Part shown: in pieces, positions 63,576 through 64,000 of the stretch
Position numbering within the stretch: position 1 is the stretch's first letter
Layout: each line of letters starts with the position of its first letter
DNA from: Methylotenera mobilis JLW8
GTDB lineage: Bacteria > Pseudomonadota > Gammaproteobacteria > Burkholderiales > Methylophilaceae
Direction of reading: 5' to 3'
DNA length: 64,000 bases
NCBI RefSeq assembly: GCF_000023705.1
Contig: NC_012968.1
Location: 434,001-498,000 of the forward strand
The notes under the pieces: generated by a model
The model's database searches: none
Told to the model about the DNA's origin: nothing
Seen by the model: only the letters and a program-made list of their open reading frames with translations
Position numbers and translations under genes: made by a program

Positions 63576-64000
63576 ATGGTAGGAGCGGTTGGGTTAGGCG
63601 GGATTACTTCGGCAGGAGTTAGCATTTCAAATGGTATTCAGAATATGTCAAACCCCGATGGTAGCGGTGGCGCAGGCATTGTCTCGGGTGTAACTGGTTT
63701 GGTTGGAGAGCTTTCAAAACCAGGCTCACCTTTGAATACTACCACCTTACTAACATCTCCTTTATATTCCATGGTAGAGCTTGGAATGGCCATAACTCAA
63801 TTCAATGATGCTATGGCTTCAGGTAACGAAGACTCTCAGGTAAGTGCTGCTCTGAATGTTGCCGCTGCGCTAGGTGGCGTTATGAGTACAATTCCTTCAC
63901 CCTTAACAAAGGGCTTGGGGATTGCACTCAATCTTGGCGCAAATGCTGCTAAGATTGCTTGGGATAAAGGTTGGCGTCCTTTGGGGCATCCTGATTACAA
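63576..64000 (+). CDS. Probable type I secretion cargo, N-terminal part
   Basis: A frame of 141 codons that continues past the window edge. It starts with ATG after a good TAGGAG site. The protein is Gly/Ala/Ser-rich and hydrophobic (VGAVGLGGITSAGVSIS, NVAAALGGVMSTIPSP, GLGIALNLGANAAKIAW), with no signal peptide cleavage site and no recognised domain. A leaderless protein directly after a type I exporter is the expected place for its substrate, but repeats of the RTX type would lie outside the window. Confidence 0.65.
   Translation, partial: MVGAVGLGGITSAGVSISNGIQNMSNPDGSGGAGIVSGVTGLVGELSKPGSPLNTTTLLTSPLYSMVELGMAITQFNDAMASGNEDSQVSAALNVAAALGGVMSTIPSPLTKGLGIALNLGANAAKIAWDKGWRPLGHPDY

Overview
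The window reads as a continuous stretch of a betaproteobacterial chromosome, most likely a methylotroph of the Methylophilaceae (Methylotenera-like). The pointers are a PQQ precursor peptide gene (pqqA), a Coq7-type ubiquinone hydroxylase, the tsaB-rimI-uracil-DNA-glycosylase-like gene order, a DUF2322 gene, and groESL under both CIRCE and a sigma-32 promoter. The genus is inferred from gene content; no rRNA or other decisive marker is present. Coding density is high and most genes are ordinary housekeeping or sensory genes.
Left part (1-13.6 kb): the tail of a LigB-type dioxygenase; an NmrA-like reductase and a pirin divergent from a LysR regulator; a polytopic membrane protein convergent with a FadL-type outer-membrane channel; a YbfF-like esterase; and a minus-strand operon of TonB-dependent receptor, YfiR-like periplasmic protein and membrane GGDEF/EAL protein. 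That operon has a perfect FNR-type box spaced correctly for activation and a 22-bp palindrome over the predicted start, suggesting oxygen-controlled c-di-GMP signalling. An FKBP foldase follows.
Centre (13.7-46 kb): an AT-rich solitary AIPR-family defence gene sits between the FKBP gene and groESL. Then come an aldo-keto reductase, YjdM, a 7TM GGDEF protein, RlhA, bioA-dacB, a lipoprotein FKBP, a YhfA-like OsmC protein, DUF2322, coq7, a GlcF-like iron-sulfur protein, a CtpA protease, a SelW-like protein, a bacterioferritin-like protein, an NlpC/P60 lipoprotein, YoaA helicase, ArfB, tsaB-rimI-degenerate UDG, a lemA/TPM cluster, proS, a lytic transglycosylase, queA and tRNA-Leu(CAA). Three copies of a structured repeat lie directly after the stop codons of groES, groEL and the lipoprotein FKBP, always in the same orientation relative to the gene.
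Right part (46-64 kb): an orphan pqqA, a 48-residue membrane peptide, a thioredoxin, a UmuD-like protease without UmuC, a second pirin/LysR module with an isochorismatase-type hydrolase and a membrane-anchored monooxygenase-fold protein, a MocR regulator, a YdeP-like molybdoenzyme, a chemoreceptor with three exact 90-residue repeats in its HAMP region, an integrase fragment, and finally a type I secretion operon that runs off the window. The AIPR gene and the integrase/secretion region look most like recently acquired DNA. The repeat family, the FNR/palindrome promoter, the orphan pqqA and the secretion operon are the best candidates for new biology.
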